Below are positions 30,185-39,380 of a DNA stretch of 41,693 bases, in pieces. The stretch spans positions 1-41,693 of the forward strand of contig CACNHT010000011.1 of the NCBI GenBank assembly GCA_902620285.1, written 5' to 3'. The stretch comes from an uncultured Alphaproteobacteria bacterium. GTDB lineage: Bacteria; Pseudomonadota; Alphaproteobacteria; HIMB59; GCA-002718135. Position numbers and translations under genes: made by a program. The notes under the pieces were generated by a model that did no database searches, was not told the origin of the DNA, and worked only from the letters and a program-made list of their open reading frames with translations. Every line of letters begins with the position of its first letter. Position 1 is the stretch's first letter.

Positions 30185-30975
30185 ACTCTTGTTCCATTTT
30201 TCAAATCTTTTGAAAATTTATTAATTTCTGACAACATTTTATCTTTATTATTTAAGTTTTGTTCTATAATTTTAATTATACTTGAGCCAACAACTGCACC
30301 ATCAGCTATTTTGCATATATTTTTTACATCAGTTGCGTTTTTAATTCCAAATCCAGGCACAACTGGTAAATTTGTATGTTTTTTGATTAAAGTCACTGAT
30401 TTTTCAAGATCATTAAGATCAGCAGATTTTTGTCCAGTAATTCCCATAACACTCACATAATATAAAAAACCACTAGCATTTTTTAATATTAACTTAAGCC
30501 TTTCTTCGTCAGTTGTAGGAGTAATTAATCTAATTAAATCAATCTCATTTTTTTTTAGCTCATTTATCAAATCTTCATCTTCTTCTGGTTGTAGATCTAC
30601 AATAATTAAACCATCAACTCCATTTTCTTTGCATTTTTTGACAAACTTCTTAATTCCAAAATATAGAATCAAATTATAGTAACCCATTAAAATAATAGGG
30701 AGATCACTTTTCATTTTCTTTGTCTCGGAGGCTAAGGAGAAAATATTCTCTAAATCAATTCCATTACTTATAGCTCTATTGCTTGATAATTGAATTGTTG
30801 GGCCATCAGCCATTGGATCAGAAAAAGGCATTCCAATTTCTATAATATCAGCCCCATTATTAATTATTGTCTTAATAATTTTTAAACTTGTTTCAACATC
30901 AGGGTCACCTCCAGTAACAAATGTTACTAGTTTTTTTTCATTATTTTTAAATGCCTGACTAATTAAATTAGTCAT
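30181..30975 (-). CDS. trpA: Tryptophan synthase alpha subunit
   Basis: Cleaves indole-3-glycerol phosphate and passes indole to TrpB through a tunnel, 264 aa. Catalytic Glu46 and Asp57 lie in DIIEIGMPFSDPMADGPTIQ; ILMGYYN, VDGLIIVDLQPEE, GFLYYVSVMGITG and PVVPGFGI mark the barrel. Start is directly adjacent to the trpB stop (TAAATG) and the stop overlaps accD by 4 nt, which favours equimolar coupled translation of TrpA and TrpB. Confidence 0.97.
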   Translation of the reverse strand: MTNLISQAFKNNEKKLVTFVTGGDPDVETSLKIIKTIINNGADIIEIGMPFSDPMADGPTIQLSSNRAISNGIDLENIFSLASETKKMKSDLPIILMGYYNLILYFGIKKFVKKCKENGVDGLIIVDLQPEEDEDLINELKKNEIDLIRLITPTTDEERLKLILKNASGFLYYVSVMGITGQKSADLNDLEKSVTLIKKHTNLPVVPGFGIKNATDVKNICKIADGAVVGSSIIKIIEQNLNNKDKMLSEINKFSKDLKNGTRV

Positions 30976-32184
30976 TTAAATTTTTATATTTAATTCATCA
31001 GCTATTGTAAAAATATCTTTATCCCCTCGTCCACACATGTTCATAACAATAATTTTATCTTTACTATAGTTTTTTGCTATTTTCTTTAATACAGCTAAAG
31101 CATGAGCAGGCTCCAAAGCTGGAATTATACCTTCTAATTTGCAACAATATTGAAAAGCTTCTAGAGCTTCTTTATCTGTTGCTGACATGTATGTTACCCT
31201 TTTTTCTTCAAATAAAAATGAATGTTCTGGACCAATACCTGGATAATCTAAACCAGCAGAAATAGAATGAGCTTCCTGAATTTGCCCAGTGTTTGATTGT
31301 AACAAATAAGTTTTATTACCATGTAATACCCCGGGTTTTCCTCCAGTTAAACTAGCTGCATGCTTATCTGTTTCTATTCCATGTCCTGCCGCTTCAACAG
31401 CAATCATTTCAACATTAGAATCATCTAAGAATTCGTGAAACAATCCTAAAGCGTTTGATCCACCACCAATACAAGCCATTAATAAATCTGGAGCTCTTCC
31501 TTCTAAATCTTCAAGTTGCTCACGTACTTCTCTTCCAATCACAGATTGAAAATCTCTTACCATTGCTGGATATGGATGAGGTCCTGCAGCTGTGCCTATT
31601 ATATAAAAAGTATCTTTAACATTTGTAACCCAATCTCTTAGTGCTTCATTCATAGCGTCTTTAAGTGATTTTGAACCCGTAGATACAGATCGTATTTCTG
31701 CACCTAGCAATTTCATCCTAAAGACATTTGGTGATTGTCTTTCAATGTCTTTTTCTCCCATATAGACTATACAAGGTAATCCAAATAAAGCACAAACAGT
31801 TGCTGTAGCTACACCGTGTTGTCCTGCTCCTGTTTCTGCTATAATTCTAGTCTTACCCATCTTTTTTGCTAGCAAGATTTGACCCATACAATTATTAATT
31901 TTATGAGCTCCTGTATGGTTTAATTCATCCCTTTTAAAATAAATTTTAGGACCATCAAGGTCATTACTAATTCTTTCTGCAAAGAAAAGAGGACTTGGTC
32001 TGCCAACATATGTTTTTAAATAATGACTAAATTCATTAATAAAATTTTTATCATTTTTTATTTTTTCATATTCCTTTTCTACTTCAAGAATTAAAGGCAT
32101 CAAAGTTTCTGAAACATACCTCCCACCAAATTGACCAAAATAGCCTTTTTCATTTGGATAACTTTTATATGTATTCTTAAGCAT
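30976..32184 (-). CDS. trpB: Tryptophan synthase beta subunit
   Basis: PLP enzyme that condenses indole with serine, 402 aa. The Schiff-base Lys95 lies in [23 protein letters not shown], the phosphate-binding [11 protein letters not shown], and GPEHSFLFE are conserved. It begins 8 nt inside trpF and ends directly before trpA. No leader peptide or attenuator can fit upstream because coding is continuous, so tryptophan-responsive control, if any, acts elsewhere. Confidence 0.98.
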   Translation of the reverse strand: MLKNTYKSYPNEKGYFGQFGGRYVSETLMPLILEVEKEYEKIKNDKNFINEFSHYLKTYVGRPSPLFFAERISNDLDGPKIYFKRDELNHTGAHKINNCMGQILLAKKMGKTRIIAETGAGQHGVATATVCALFGLPCIVYMGEKDIERQSPNVFRMKLLGAEIRSVSTGSKSLKDAMNEALRDWVTNVKDTFYIIGTAAGPHPYPAMVRDFQSVIGREVREQLEDLEGRAPDLLMACIGGGSNALGLFHEFLDDSNVEMIAVEAAGHGIETDKHAASLTGGKPGVLHGNKTYLLQSNTGQIQEAHSISAGLDYPGIGPEHSFLFEEKRVTYMSATDKEALEAFQYCCKLEGIIPALEPAHALAVLKKIAKNYSKDKIIVMNMCGRGDKDIFTIADELNIKI

Positions 32185-32806
32185 TTTTTAATTTTCCTAT
32201 AAAATTATTTATCATGTGATTATCTTTAATGCCAAGTTCTTTTTCTACTCCCGAAGACAAATCTATTCCTAAAGGTTTTATATCTTTAAGAATTTGTTTA
32301 ATATTATTAGCATTTATACCACCAGATAAAAACCATGGTTTTTTTGTATCTATATTTTTTAGTATATTCCAATCAAAACTTTTTGAATTTCCACCAGGTA
32401 ATTCACCTTTCAGAGGTTTGTAATCAAATAAAAAATAATCAACATTTTGATATTTACTAATTTTCCTTAAGTCATTTTTATTACTTATAGAAATTGATTT
32501 AATAATTTTTACACCAGTTTGTTTTAAGTTTTTAATATAATCATCATCTTCTGTTCCATGTAATTGTACAAATCTTAATTTTAAATTTTTTATTATTTTT
32601 TCCACTTCGTAAAGATGTTTATTTACAAATACTCCAACACCTTTAATATTTAAATCTTCTGATATTTTTTGGAGTTCTGCGGCATTTTGAATTGAAATAT
32701 TTCTTGGACTAGCTGGATAAAAAATCATTCCAAAAAAATTAACATTATTTTTTTCACAACATATCAATGTATTTTTGTTTTGTATTCCACAAATTTTGAT
32801 AATCAT
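32177..32806 (-). CDS. trpF: Phosphoribosylanthranilate isomerase
   Basis: Amadori isomerase of tryptophan synthesis, 209 aa. The N-terminal KICGIQ has the catalytic Cys6; [41 protein letters not shown] and GIDLSSGVE, with the general-acid Asp, complete the pattern. Gap to pyrF is 2 nt and overlap with trpB is 8 nt. trpF-trpB-trpA are here but trpE, G, D and C are not, as in many alphaproteobacteria with split trp genes. Confidence 0.96.
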   Translation of the reverse strand: MIIKICGIQNKNTLICCEKNNVNFFGMIFYPASPRNISIQNAAELQKISEDLNIKGVGVFVNKHLYEVEKIIKNLKLRFVQLHGTEDDDYIKNLKQTGVKIIKSISISNKNDLRKISKYQNVDYFLFDYKPLKGELPGGNSKSFDWNILKNIDTKKPWFLSGGINANNIKQILKDIKPLGIDLSSGVEKELGIKDNHMINNFIGKLKNA

Positions 32807-32808
32807 TT

Positions 32809-33498
32809 TTAAGACAGTGATTTATTAATATCTCTTAAAACTTTAAGCGGATTATTTGATTCAGTAATAGGTCTACCTATTACTAAAAAGTTTGCTCCTA
32901 AGTCTATCGCCTTTTTTGGATTTTCTACTCTTTTCTGATCATCACTTTTCACATTGTTATTAATTCTAATACCAGGAGTAATTATAATAAAATTTTTTCC
33001 AACCTCTCTTCTAATATATTTAATTTCTTTTGGGCTACAAACAACTCCATCCAAGCCATTTTTTTTTGCAAAATTTGCAAATTTTTTTACTAATGAATGA
33101 AGATTATTTTGATTATAATATTTTTTTACTTGCTTATTGTCCATACTTGTTAAAATTGAAACACCAATCACTTTTGTAGATTTATTTCCCTTGAATGAAC
33201 AAGCTTTTGTCATGTTGTCACCACCAGATATATGAATAGTAGTAAAAATTGGTTTAATTTTAATTATAGCCTTTAACCCATTCTTTACTGTATTCGGAAT
33301 ATCATGAAGTTTTAAATCAAGAAATATTTTTGGACATATAGAATATATTTTTTTATAACCAGTTAAACCAAAATTAAAGAAAAACTCATAACCAATCTTG
33401 AATGCATACACATCCTTCTTTAGTGTTTTGACTATTTTTAATGTTTTATTTAAATTATTACTATCTAAAGCAACAATAACTTTTTTATGAAACGTCAT
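32809..33498 (-). CDS. pyrF: Orotidine 5'-phosphate decarboxylase
   Basis: Final step of UMP synthesis, 229 aa. IVALDSNN at the N-terminus, FKIGYEFF, the catalytic Asp/Lys cluster in FLDLKLHDIPNTV, and ITPGIRINN followed by GANFLVIGRPIT are conserved. The start overlaps the ihfB-like gene by 14 nt. It sits in the usual alphaproteobacterial pyrF-trpF neighbourhood. Confidence 0.96.
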   Translation of the reverse strand: MTFHKKVIVALDSNNLNKTLKIVKTLKKDVYAFKIGYEFFFNFGLTGYKKIYSICPKIFLDLKLHDIPNTVKNGLKAIIKIKPIFTTIHISGGDNMTKACSFKGNKSTKVIGVSILTSMDNKQVKKYYNQNNLHSLVKKFANFAKKNGLDGVVCSPKEIKYIRREVGKNFIIITPGIRINNNVKSDDQKRVENPKKAIDLGANFLVIGRPITESNNPLKVLRDINKSLS

Positions 33499-33793
33499 TG
33501 TTATCAGAATATGTCAAAGTATTTATCTTTTTATGTAATATCTTGCCAATTTTGAAATGTAGTTTGAAACTTCTATTTTTATATATTCTTTCATTTGTTT
33601 TTGGATTTCTTACAAACTTTTCTTTATTTATTTTTTTGCTTATTGTTCCAAATCCTCTTAATTCTATATTATGTCCATCCATAAGAGATTTAGAAATTTT
33701 TTTTATAAATAAATTAAACAACAATTCTATGTCATCCGGATTTAGATTGTTGTGTTTTTTATGTAAATTTTCAAGGATTTGAGATTTAATCAT
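33485..33793 (-). CDS. ihfB: Integration host factor beta subunit (HU/IHF family)
   Basis: DNA-bending nucleoid protein, 102 aa (IHF-beta usually ~94-100). The start MIKSQILENL, GHNIELRGFGTISKK, the beta-arm tip FVRNPKTNE with the intercalating Pro, and FKLHFKIGKILHKKIN match the family. Placement right after rpsA is the classic ihfB position, which favours IHF-beta over HU. The last ~10 residues are an unrelated polar tail that lies over the pyrF start. Five nt separate it from rpsA, the widest gap in the block. Confidence 0.9.
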   Translation of the reverse strand: MIKSQILENLHKKHNNLNPDDIELLFNLFIKKISKSLMDGHNIELRGFGTISKKINKEKFVRNPKTNERIYKNRSFKLHFKIGKILHKKINTLTYSDNNDVS

Positions 33794-33798
33794 TAATC

Positions 33799-35499
33799 CT
33801 ATTTTTTTAAAACAGATCCTAATATATCACCAAGTGATGCACCAGATGCACTAGAACCATATTTTGATAAAGCTTCTTTCTCATCTCTAATTTCAAGTTG
33901 TTTGATTGATAGATTTAAAGATCTATTTTTATTATCAACAGAAACAATAATTGAATCAATATTTTCATTTAAAGCAAAACGTTCAATCTTGTTATCATTT
34001 TTATCATTTGATAAGTTAGATTTCTTTATAAAGCCAAAGATCTTATTTTCATTATCCAATTCAATTTTAAGCCCTTTATCATCAATTTCAACTATCTTCC
34101 CAGTTACCTTAGAATTCAAAGGATTCTTTTCAATGTAATCCTGAACCGGGTCATTGTTGAGGTGTTTTATACCTAAACTTATTCTTTCTTTTTCAACATT
34201 AATATCTAATATTTTAACTTTAACCTTTTCACCTTTTTTTAAATCTTTAATAATTTTTTCACACTCTTTCTCATCCCAACTTAAATCAGAAATATGAACC
34301 ATACCATCGATCTCATCTAAAACTTTAACAAAAATACCAAAATCCACTATATTTACAATTTCAGTTTCAAAAGTATCATTAATATTAAATTTTTCTTTTA
34401 GTTTCATCCACGGATTTTCTTTCATTTGTTTCAGGCTACAATTAATCCTCTTTTTTTCATTATCGATGCTTAATGCCAAAACTTCGACTTCATCATTTAC
34501 GTTGAGTATTTTAGAAGGATGTGGTGGTTTTTTTAACCAACTCAATTCATTCAAAGGTATAATACCATCGTATTTGCTATCAATAATAATGTGAACATTA
34601 TTATCATTCATATTCACAACTTTGCTTAAAATTTTATCATTTGTTTTAATATTATCATTTACATTATCCCAAGGGTCATCTGATAACTGTTTAATTCCAA
34701 GACTTAGTCTAGATAACTCTTCATCAAATTTTAAAACTTTAACTTTTATTAAAGAATTTAATTCTAGAACTTCTGAAGGATTTCCAATTTTTGTCCATGA
34801 GATATCAGTAACATGAATGAGTCCGTCTATGCCACCTAGATCAATAAAAGCACCGTAATCAGTAATATTTTTTACTTTACCCTCTAAGATTGATCCTTCT
34901 TTTATATTTTTTAAAAGTTCAGTTCTTTGTTCATTAAGTTCATTTTCTGTAATAGCTTTTCTAGAAACAACAATATTGCCTCTGTATTTGTCCATTTTTA
35001 AAATCATAAGCTCTAACGGCTTATTTAAAAGTTCTCTAGTATCTTTAATGATCTGTCTCGTTTCTATTTGACTGCCAGGCAAAAACGCAACTACACCATC
35101 TAGGTCTACACTCATACCGCCTTTAACACGATTAAAAGGTATTCCTGTTACAGGTTTATTTTCATTAAAACTTATTTGTAAATTTTGCCATGCTTTTTGT
35201 TTAACTGCTTTTTCTCTTGAAAGAAGGGTTTCACCATTTGAACTATCAACATTTTCAATAAACACTTCGGTTTCATCTCCTACTTCAATTTCAGATTTTT
35301 GACCTGGTCTTGAAAATTCACTCAAAGGAACACGACCCTCACTTTTTAAACCCACATCTATAGTTACTATATCATTTTCAATTGAAATAATTTTACCTAA
35401 GGCAATACTTTTTTCTTTAGCTGAAGAATTTTCTAAGGATTTTGATATTAATGTATCATATTCGGGATTACTTATTTTATAATCAGTATCTTGCTTCAT
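33799..35499 (-). CDS. rpsA: 30S ribosomal protein S1
   Basis: mRNA-binding ribosomal protein with repeated S1 (OB-fold) domains, 566 aa as in other alphaproteobacteria. Repeat landmarks include GKIISIENDIVTIDVGLKSEGRVPLSEF, here shortened to its ends GKIISIEND and EGRVPLSEF; GKVKNITDYGAFIDLGGIDG with LIHVTDISW; and ETEIVNIVDFGIFVKV with DGMVHISDLSW. Later repeats are more degenerate. One nt separates it from cmk upstream. Because many genes here lack Shine-Dalgarno sequences, S1-assisted or leaderless initiation may matter more than usual; that is inference. Confidence 0.97.
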   Translation of the reverse strand: MKQDTDYKISNPEYDTLISKSLENSSAKEKSIALGKIISIENDIVTIDVGLKSEGRVPLSEFSRPGQKSEIEVGDETEVFIENVDSSNGETLLSREKAVKQKAWQNLQISFNENKPVTGIPFNRVKGGMSVDLDGVVAFLPGSQIETRQIIKDTRELLNKPLELMILKMDKYRGNIVVSRKAITENELNEQRTELLKNIKEGSILEGKVKNITDYGAFIDLGGIDGLIHVTDISWTKIGNPSEVLELNSLIKVKVLKFDEELSRLSLGIKQLSDDPWDNVNDNIKTNDKILSKVVNMNDNNVHIIIDSKYDGIIPLNELSWLKKPPHPSKILNVNDEVEVLALSIDNEKKRINCSLKQMKENPWMKLKEKFNINDTFETEIVNIVDFGIFVKVLDEIDGMVHISDLSWDEKECEKIIKDLKKGEKVKVKILDINVEKERISLGIKHLNNDPVQDYIEKNPLNSKVTGKIVEIDDKGLKIELDNENKIFGFIKKSNLSNDKNDNKIERFALNENIDSIIVSVDNKNRSLNLSIKQLEIRDEKEALSKYGSSASGASLGDILGSVLKK

Positions 35500-35500
35500 A

Positions 35501-36136
35501 TTATAAATTATTTAATAAAGGCTTTATTTGTTTAATAGTATCACTGAATGAACTGTTATTATTAATAATAAATGCATCCTTTGGTATTACAAGGGGGGAG
35601 TTTTTTCTAAGTTTATCTTTGTTATCTCTCAATTTTATTTCCTTCAAAATTTTTGGGTATATAGACTTTTCGCCACTATCAATCAACTGTTTATATCTCC
35701 TTTTTGCTCTAATTTCTGCTTTTACATCTATATATAGTTTTAAATCCGCATTTTTAAAAACTACAGATCCAATATCTCGTCCATCAATAACAAATCCCTG
35801 ATTATTTTTATTTTTTTTCACAAAGTCATATTGTAACTTATTTACAAAATTTCTAATAAATATATGGACTGCAATTTTTGAAGATAATTTACTTATTTCC
35901 TGTGTTCTAAGTTTTTGATTTTTTCTATAAGATAAATATTTAATTTCTCTAATTTTTTTTTTAATTTTGCTAAGATTATTAACATCAATATTTTCATTAA
36001 AAAAGATGAGTGCTAGTCTTCTATAAAGAATGCCTGAATCTAAATGTTTGAATTTCCATTTCCTACTAATGTACTTTGATATTTTTTCTTTTCCAGAAGC
36101 GGCAGGGCCATCTATAGTTATTATTTTTTCTTTCAA
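35501..36136 (-). CDS. cmk: Cytidylate kinase with variant P-loop
   Basis: Phosphorylates CMP/dCMP, 211 aa. Family blocks are ITIDGPAASGK at the N-terminus, FKHLDSGILYRRLAL, FVIDGRDIGSVVF and LYIDVKAEIRAKRRYKQL, plus the late RDNKDKLR and ITNNSS-like end. The P-loop reads GPAASGKEK (10-18): the Ser/Thr that normally follows the Lys (GKGT or GKST in relatives) is replaced by Glu-Lys. The catalytic Lys16 is kept. The start overlaps aroA by 4 nt and rpsA follows after 1 nt. Identity is firm from the blocks and the cmk-rpsA linkage; the effect on activity is unknown. Confidence 0.93.
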   Translation of the reverse strand: MKEKIITIDGPAASGKEKISKYISRKWKFKHLDSGILYRRLALIFFNENIDVNNLSKIKKKIREIKYLSYRKNQKLRTQEISKLSSKIAVHIFIRNFVNKLQYDFVKKNKNNQGFVIDGRDIGSVVFKNADLKLYIDVKAEIRAKRRYKQLIDSGEKSIYPKILKEIKLRDNKDKLRKNSPLVIPKDAFIINNNSSFSDTIKQIKPLLNNL

Positions 36137-37431
36137 GAAATATTTCCACCTAGTCTATTAATTTCATTTTTAAAATTTGGAAAACTTGTATTAATAGCTT
36201 CTGAATCTTCTATCTCAAGTGGTCCAATCTTAGTTCCCATAACAGCAAAAGCCATAGCAATTCTATGATCAAAATCAGTTTTAATTATATTTTTTTTAAT
36301 TTCAAATTTATTTGAAGGATATATAAAAAGATCGTCACCTATAGATTTACAATTAACACCGCAGTTTTGTAAATTTAATAATATTAATTTTAATCTGTCA
36401 CTTTCTTTTACTCTAAGTTCTTTTAAACCACGAAATACACTTGGTGAATTAGCAAAAGAAGCAGCAACTGCAAGAATTGGATATTCATCTATCATTAAAT
36501 CAGCAAAATCTTGATTAAGTTCACACCCATTTAAATTTGTACTCTCAACTTTAATATCACATATATTTTCATTATTATTAAGACGCTCATTAAATATTAA
36601 TATTTTAGCTCCCATTTTTTTTAAAGCTAAAATTATTCCATTCCTTGTTGGGTTGTTATTGATGTTTCTAAGAGTTATATTTGAATTATTATTTATTAAT
36701 GCAGAAACGATAAAGAAAGCACTACTAGAAAGATCATTAGGAACATCAACATTTTTAGATATTAATTCTTTTTGTCCAACAATATTTATTATTTTTTTAT
36801 TCTCTTCTTTTTTTATATCTATATTTGCTCCAAATGCTTCTAACATTGTCTCAGTATGATCTCTGGTTACCTTAAATTCGGTAACTCTTGTTTTACCCAA
36901 TGTATTTAAACTTGCTAACAAAATTCCAGACTTTATTTGAGCTGAGGGTAATTTTAATTCTATAGAAGCAGGTTTTAAATTTGCACCTGTAATTTTAATA
37001 GGAAGTTTACCTTTGGAAGTTTTAATATTAGCATTCATTTTAGTTAATGGGTCTGTAATTCTGCTCATCGGTCTCTTTGTAAGAGACTGATCTCCTTTAA
37101 GAATGCTCTCAAATTTTTGTGATGACAAGAGACCTGTTAATAATCTTGCACTGGTTCCAGAATTGCCAAGATAAATATAATCTTTGGGTTTATTTAATGA
37201 ATTAAGGCCTTTCCCATAAATAATTAGTTTATTATTATTTTGCTCAATTTTTACATTCATACTTTTGAAAGCATTAATAGTGTGTTTTACATCATCAGAT
37301 TTTAAAATATTACTTATCTCAGAAATTCCATTAGAGATAGACGGAATAATTATTGATCTATGAGATATGGATTTATCTCCAGGAATACTAGGTTCGCCAT
37401 TGATACCATTATTAATTTCATTACTAATCAT
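36133..37431 (-). CDS. aroA: 3-phosphoshikimate 1-carboxyvinyltransferase (EPSP synthase)
   Basis: Sixth step of the shikimate pathway, 432 aa. PGDKSISHRSI has the Lys that contacts phosphoenolpyruvate; LGNSGTSARLL (G92), KRPMSRITDPLTKMNA, LPSAQIKSGILLA, DLSSSAFFIV and LRVKESDRL follow. The PEP-site loop keeps the Gly (GNSGT) rather than the Ala known in glyphosate-tolerant class II enzymes such as CP4. It lies 1 nt after lptB; in many relatives rpoN, hpf and ptsN follow lptB instead. Confidence 0.96.
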   Translation of the reverse strand: MISNEINNGINGEPSIPGDKSISHRSIIIPSISNGISEISNILKSDDVKHTINAFKSMNVKIEQNNNKLIIYGKGLNSLNKPKDYIYLGNSGTSARLLTGLLSSQKFESILKGDQSLTKRPMSRITDPLTKMNANIKTSKGKLPIKITGANLKPASIELKLPSAQIKSGILLASLNTLGKTRVTEFKVTRDHTETMLEAFGANIDIKKEENKKIINIVGQKELISKNVDVPNDLSSSAFFIVSALINNNSNITLRNINNNPTRNGIILALKKMGAKILIFNERLNNNENICDIKVESTNLNGCELNQDFADLMIDEYPILAVAASFANSPSVFRGLKELRVKESDRLKLILLNLQNCGVNCKSIGDDLFIYPSNKFEIKKNIIKTDFDHRIAMAFAVMGTKIGPLEIEDSEAINTSFPNFKNEINRLGGNIS

Positions 37432-37432
37432 T

Positions 37433-38179
37433 TTAAAGTTTGAAATTTGAGCCTAAGTAAAATTTCTTTATTTTCTCATCATTTACCGCTGAAATTGGAT
37501 CGCCTTCATAAAATATTGCACCTTCGTTAACTATGTAAACTTTATCAACAATTTTTAGAGTTTCTCTTACATTATGATCTGTAATTAATATTCCAATATT
37601 TCTATCTTTTAATTTCTTAATAATAATCTTAATTTCCTCAATTGATACTGGATCAATACCAGTTAAAGGTTCATCTAATAAAAGATATTTAGGATCTGTA
37701 GCTAGTGTTCTAGCAATTTCTAACCTTCTTCTTTCACCTCCTGACAATACAACTGACTTTGATTTTCTGACATGGTTGATATCAAATTCATTAAGAAGAT
37801 TTTGTAAAATAATATTTTGTTTATTTTTATCTTTTTCCTTAATTTCAATAATAGACAAAAGATTATCTTCCACACTCATGCCTCTAAAAATTGAAGCTTC
37901 TTGTGGGAGGTAACTAATGCCTAATTTCCCTCTTAAATAAATTGGAAGATTTGAAACATCTAATTTATCAAGAATTATACTACCTCTATCAGGCTTAACT
38001 AATCCAACAATGATATAAAATGTGGTAGTTTTTCCAGCACCATTCGGTCCCAATAGCCCAACAACTTCTCTTCTTTTAATTGATATATTAATGTCTCTAA
38101 CTACTTGTTTATTTCCATATGTTTTTGAAATTTTATTAATTTTCAATCCATTGTCTAAAACTTGAAATTTGTTATTCAT
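37433..38179 (-). CDS. lptB: Lipopolysaccharide export ABC ATPase LptB
   Basis: Cytoplasmic ATPase that drives LPS extraction by LptFG(C), 248 aa. Walker A GLLGPNGAGKTTTFY (about 41-55), signature VVLSGGERRRLEIART, Walker B YLLLDEPLTGIDP, and the switch ITDHNVRETL are typical; the SGGERRR and GIDP variants are characteristic of LptB. It overlaps lptA by 8 nt, in the order lptC-lptA-lptB. lptF and lptG are not in the window, as usual. Confidence 0.96.
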   Translation of the reverse strand: MNNKFQVLDNGLKINKISKTYGNKQVVRDINISIKRREVVGLLGPNGAGKTTTFYIIVGLVKPDRGSIILDKLDVSNLPIYLRGKLGISYLPQEASIFRGMSVEDNLLSIIEIKEKDKNKQNIILQNLLNEFDINHVRKSKSVVLSGGERRRLEIARTLATDPKYLLLDEPLTGIDPVSIEEIKIIIKKLKDRNIGILITDHNVRETLKIVDKVYIVNEGAIFYEGDPISAVNDEKIKKFYLGSNFKL

Positions 38180-38933
38180 CGTCTTGAATTATCACTTTTA
38201 CCTTATTTTGATTATTAGATTTAATTTTATACGAATTATTATTTGTATCAAGAGTCCCATAGTCCCCAGTAATTTTTTCTTCATTACGAATTATTGTAAC
38301 ACTGTCTACTAATTCAATAATCGAAATTTCATTATCAAAGTTGATTTTTTTAGCATACATTTCAGTATCATTATTTTTTACGTAAGAAATTTTATCATCG
38401 ATAACGTTTAAATAAGTAATTTCTTTTTTATCATTGTTATTAGAAAATATACCATCAATAGTTTCTCCTGTAATAAGAATTGTTTCATTAATCAATTTAG
38501 AATTTTTTCCTTTAACAGAAAATTTACCAGTTAGGTTATTGATTTCAATCGATCCATCTGAAAACATTTCAATATTTTCTGTAACTACTTTTGAATTTAT
38601 TCCTTTTACTTTTAATTTCTCTATTTTTACTTCAAATTGTAAATTTTCACCACTTCCTATTATATTAAACTCAGGAGAATTAAATTGAACATTACCCTCT
38701 GCATTTAATTCAATGATATCATACAAACTACTTTCAAAATTTATTTTCACTTCATTAGCTTGTAATATAAAATTGTCAGACTCAATCTTTACATTTTTTT
38801 TTAATAAATAATATTTCTCATTTTGAAATACTTCAATTCCATCCTCTGTTGTAATTTCTGTCTCACCCCTTTCTCTTGCATTCGCATTTACACAGAATAA
38901 TAAAATAATTATTATTTTAACTATTGATTTCAT
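38172..38933 (-). CDS. lptA: LPS transport periplasmic protein LptA (OstA-like)
   Basis: Periplasmic bridge protein of the LPS transenvelope machine, 253 aa. The N-terminus MKSIVKIIIILLFCVNANARE looks like a cleavable signal peptide, cutting probably after ANA. The rest is repeated short beta-strand patterns of the OstA fold with no cysteine after the signal, e.g. LNAEGNVQFNSPEFNIIGSG. It is longer than E. coli LptA (185 aa), as in other alphaproteobacteria. Overlaps of 4 nt with lptC and 8 nt with lptB support the assignment, since sequence conservation is low. Confidence 0.85.
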   Translation of the reverse strand: MKSIVKIIIILLFCVNANARERGETEITTEDGIEVFQNEKYYLLKKNVKIESDNFILQANEVKINFESSLYDIIELNAEGNVQFNSPEFNIIGSGENLQFEVKIEKLKVKGINSKVVTENIEMFSDGSIEINNLTGKFSVKGKNSKLINETILITGETIDGIFSNNNDKKEITYLNVIDDKISYVKNNDTEMYAKKINFDNEISIIELVDSVTIIRNEEKITGDYGTLDTNNNSYKIKSNNQNKVKVIIQDDE

Positions 38934-39379
38934 TTTAAAACTATAAAAGAGCTACCATAAAAAATTATTTTATTTCCCCTATCATGAATATTGAAACCAT
39001 CTGAAAAAATTGTTGTATTTTTTGATTTAAACAACGATTTTGATTTACTTTGTGCAGTTTGTTTATTTCTATCAAAAATAACCTTTTCTGTTTCAATGCT
39101 AAATTCATTTGACTTGAAACTAACACTATTTTTTAGCAAAATTTTATCTTTACTCAGAAAATTTCCTTCTTTTGCAGTAATATAAATTTTCTTATCATCA
39201 TTATTTATAGTAAACTTAGGCTCAGAAATATCAACATTTGACAATTTTTTGTCTAAAATTTTTAGTTCAATATTATTAAGATTAATTTGTTTAGTAAAAA
39301 TTACTAATAAAAAGGCTAATATTATTATTAAACCAAAAAAAAATATTAAATTTTTATTTATATAAAGAAAAAAATTCAA
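38930..39379 (-). CDS. lptC: LPS export protein LptC
   Basis: Inner-membrane-anchored LPS transport component, 149 aa. A single transmembrane helix lies near residues 10-29 (KNLIFFFGLIIILAFLLVIF) and is followed by a periplasmic beta-rich domain with strands such as ITAKEGNFLSKDKILLKNSV. The family is poorly conserved, so identity rests on topology, size and position between kdsD and lptA. One nt separates it from kdsD and it overlaps lptA by 4 nt. Confidence 0.82.
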   Translation of the reverse strand: MNFFLYINKNLIFFFGLIIILAFLLVIFTKQINLNNIELKILDKKLSNVDISEPKFTINNDDKKIYITAKEGNFLSKDKILLKNSVSFKSNEFSIETEKVIFDRNKQTAQSKSKSLFKSKNTTIFSDGFNIHDRGNKIIFYGSSFIVLK

Positions 39380-39380
39380 T

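Noticed and set aside
32177-32190. Trp attenuator or leader peptide ahead of trpB
   Set aside because: Coding is continuous through trpF-trpB-trpA with overlaps, so no leader can be present.
35442-35801. 119-aa plus-strand frame opposite rpsA/cmk
   Set aside because: It is a shadow: antisense to two well-conserved genes, with a hydrophobic composition expected from reversing Lys/Asn-rich codons.
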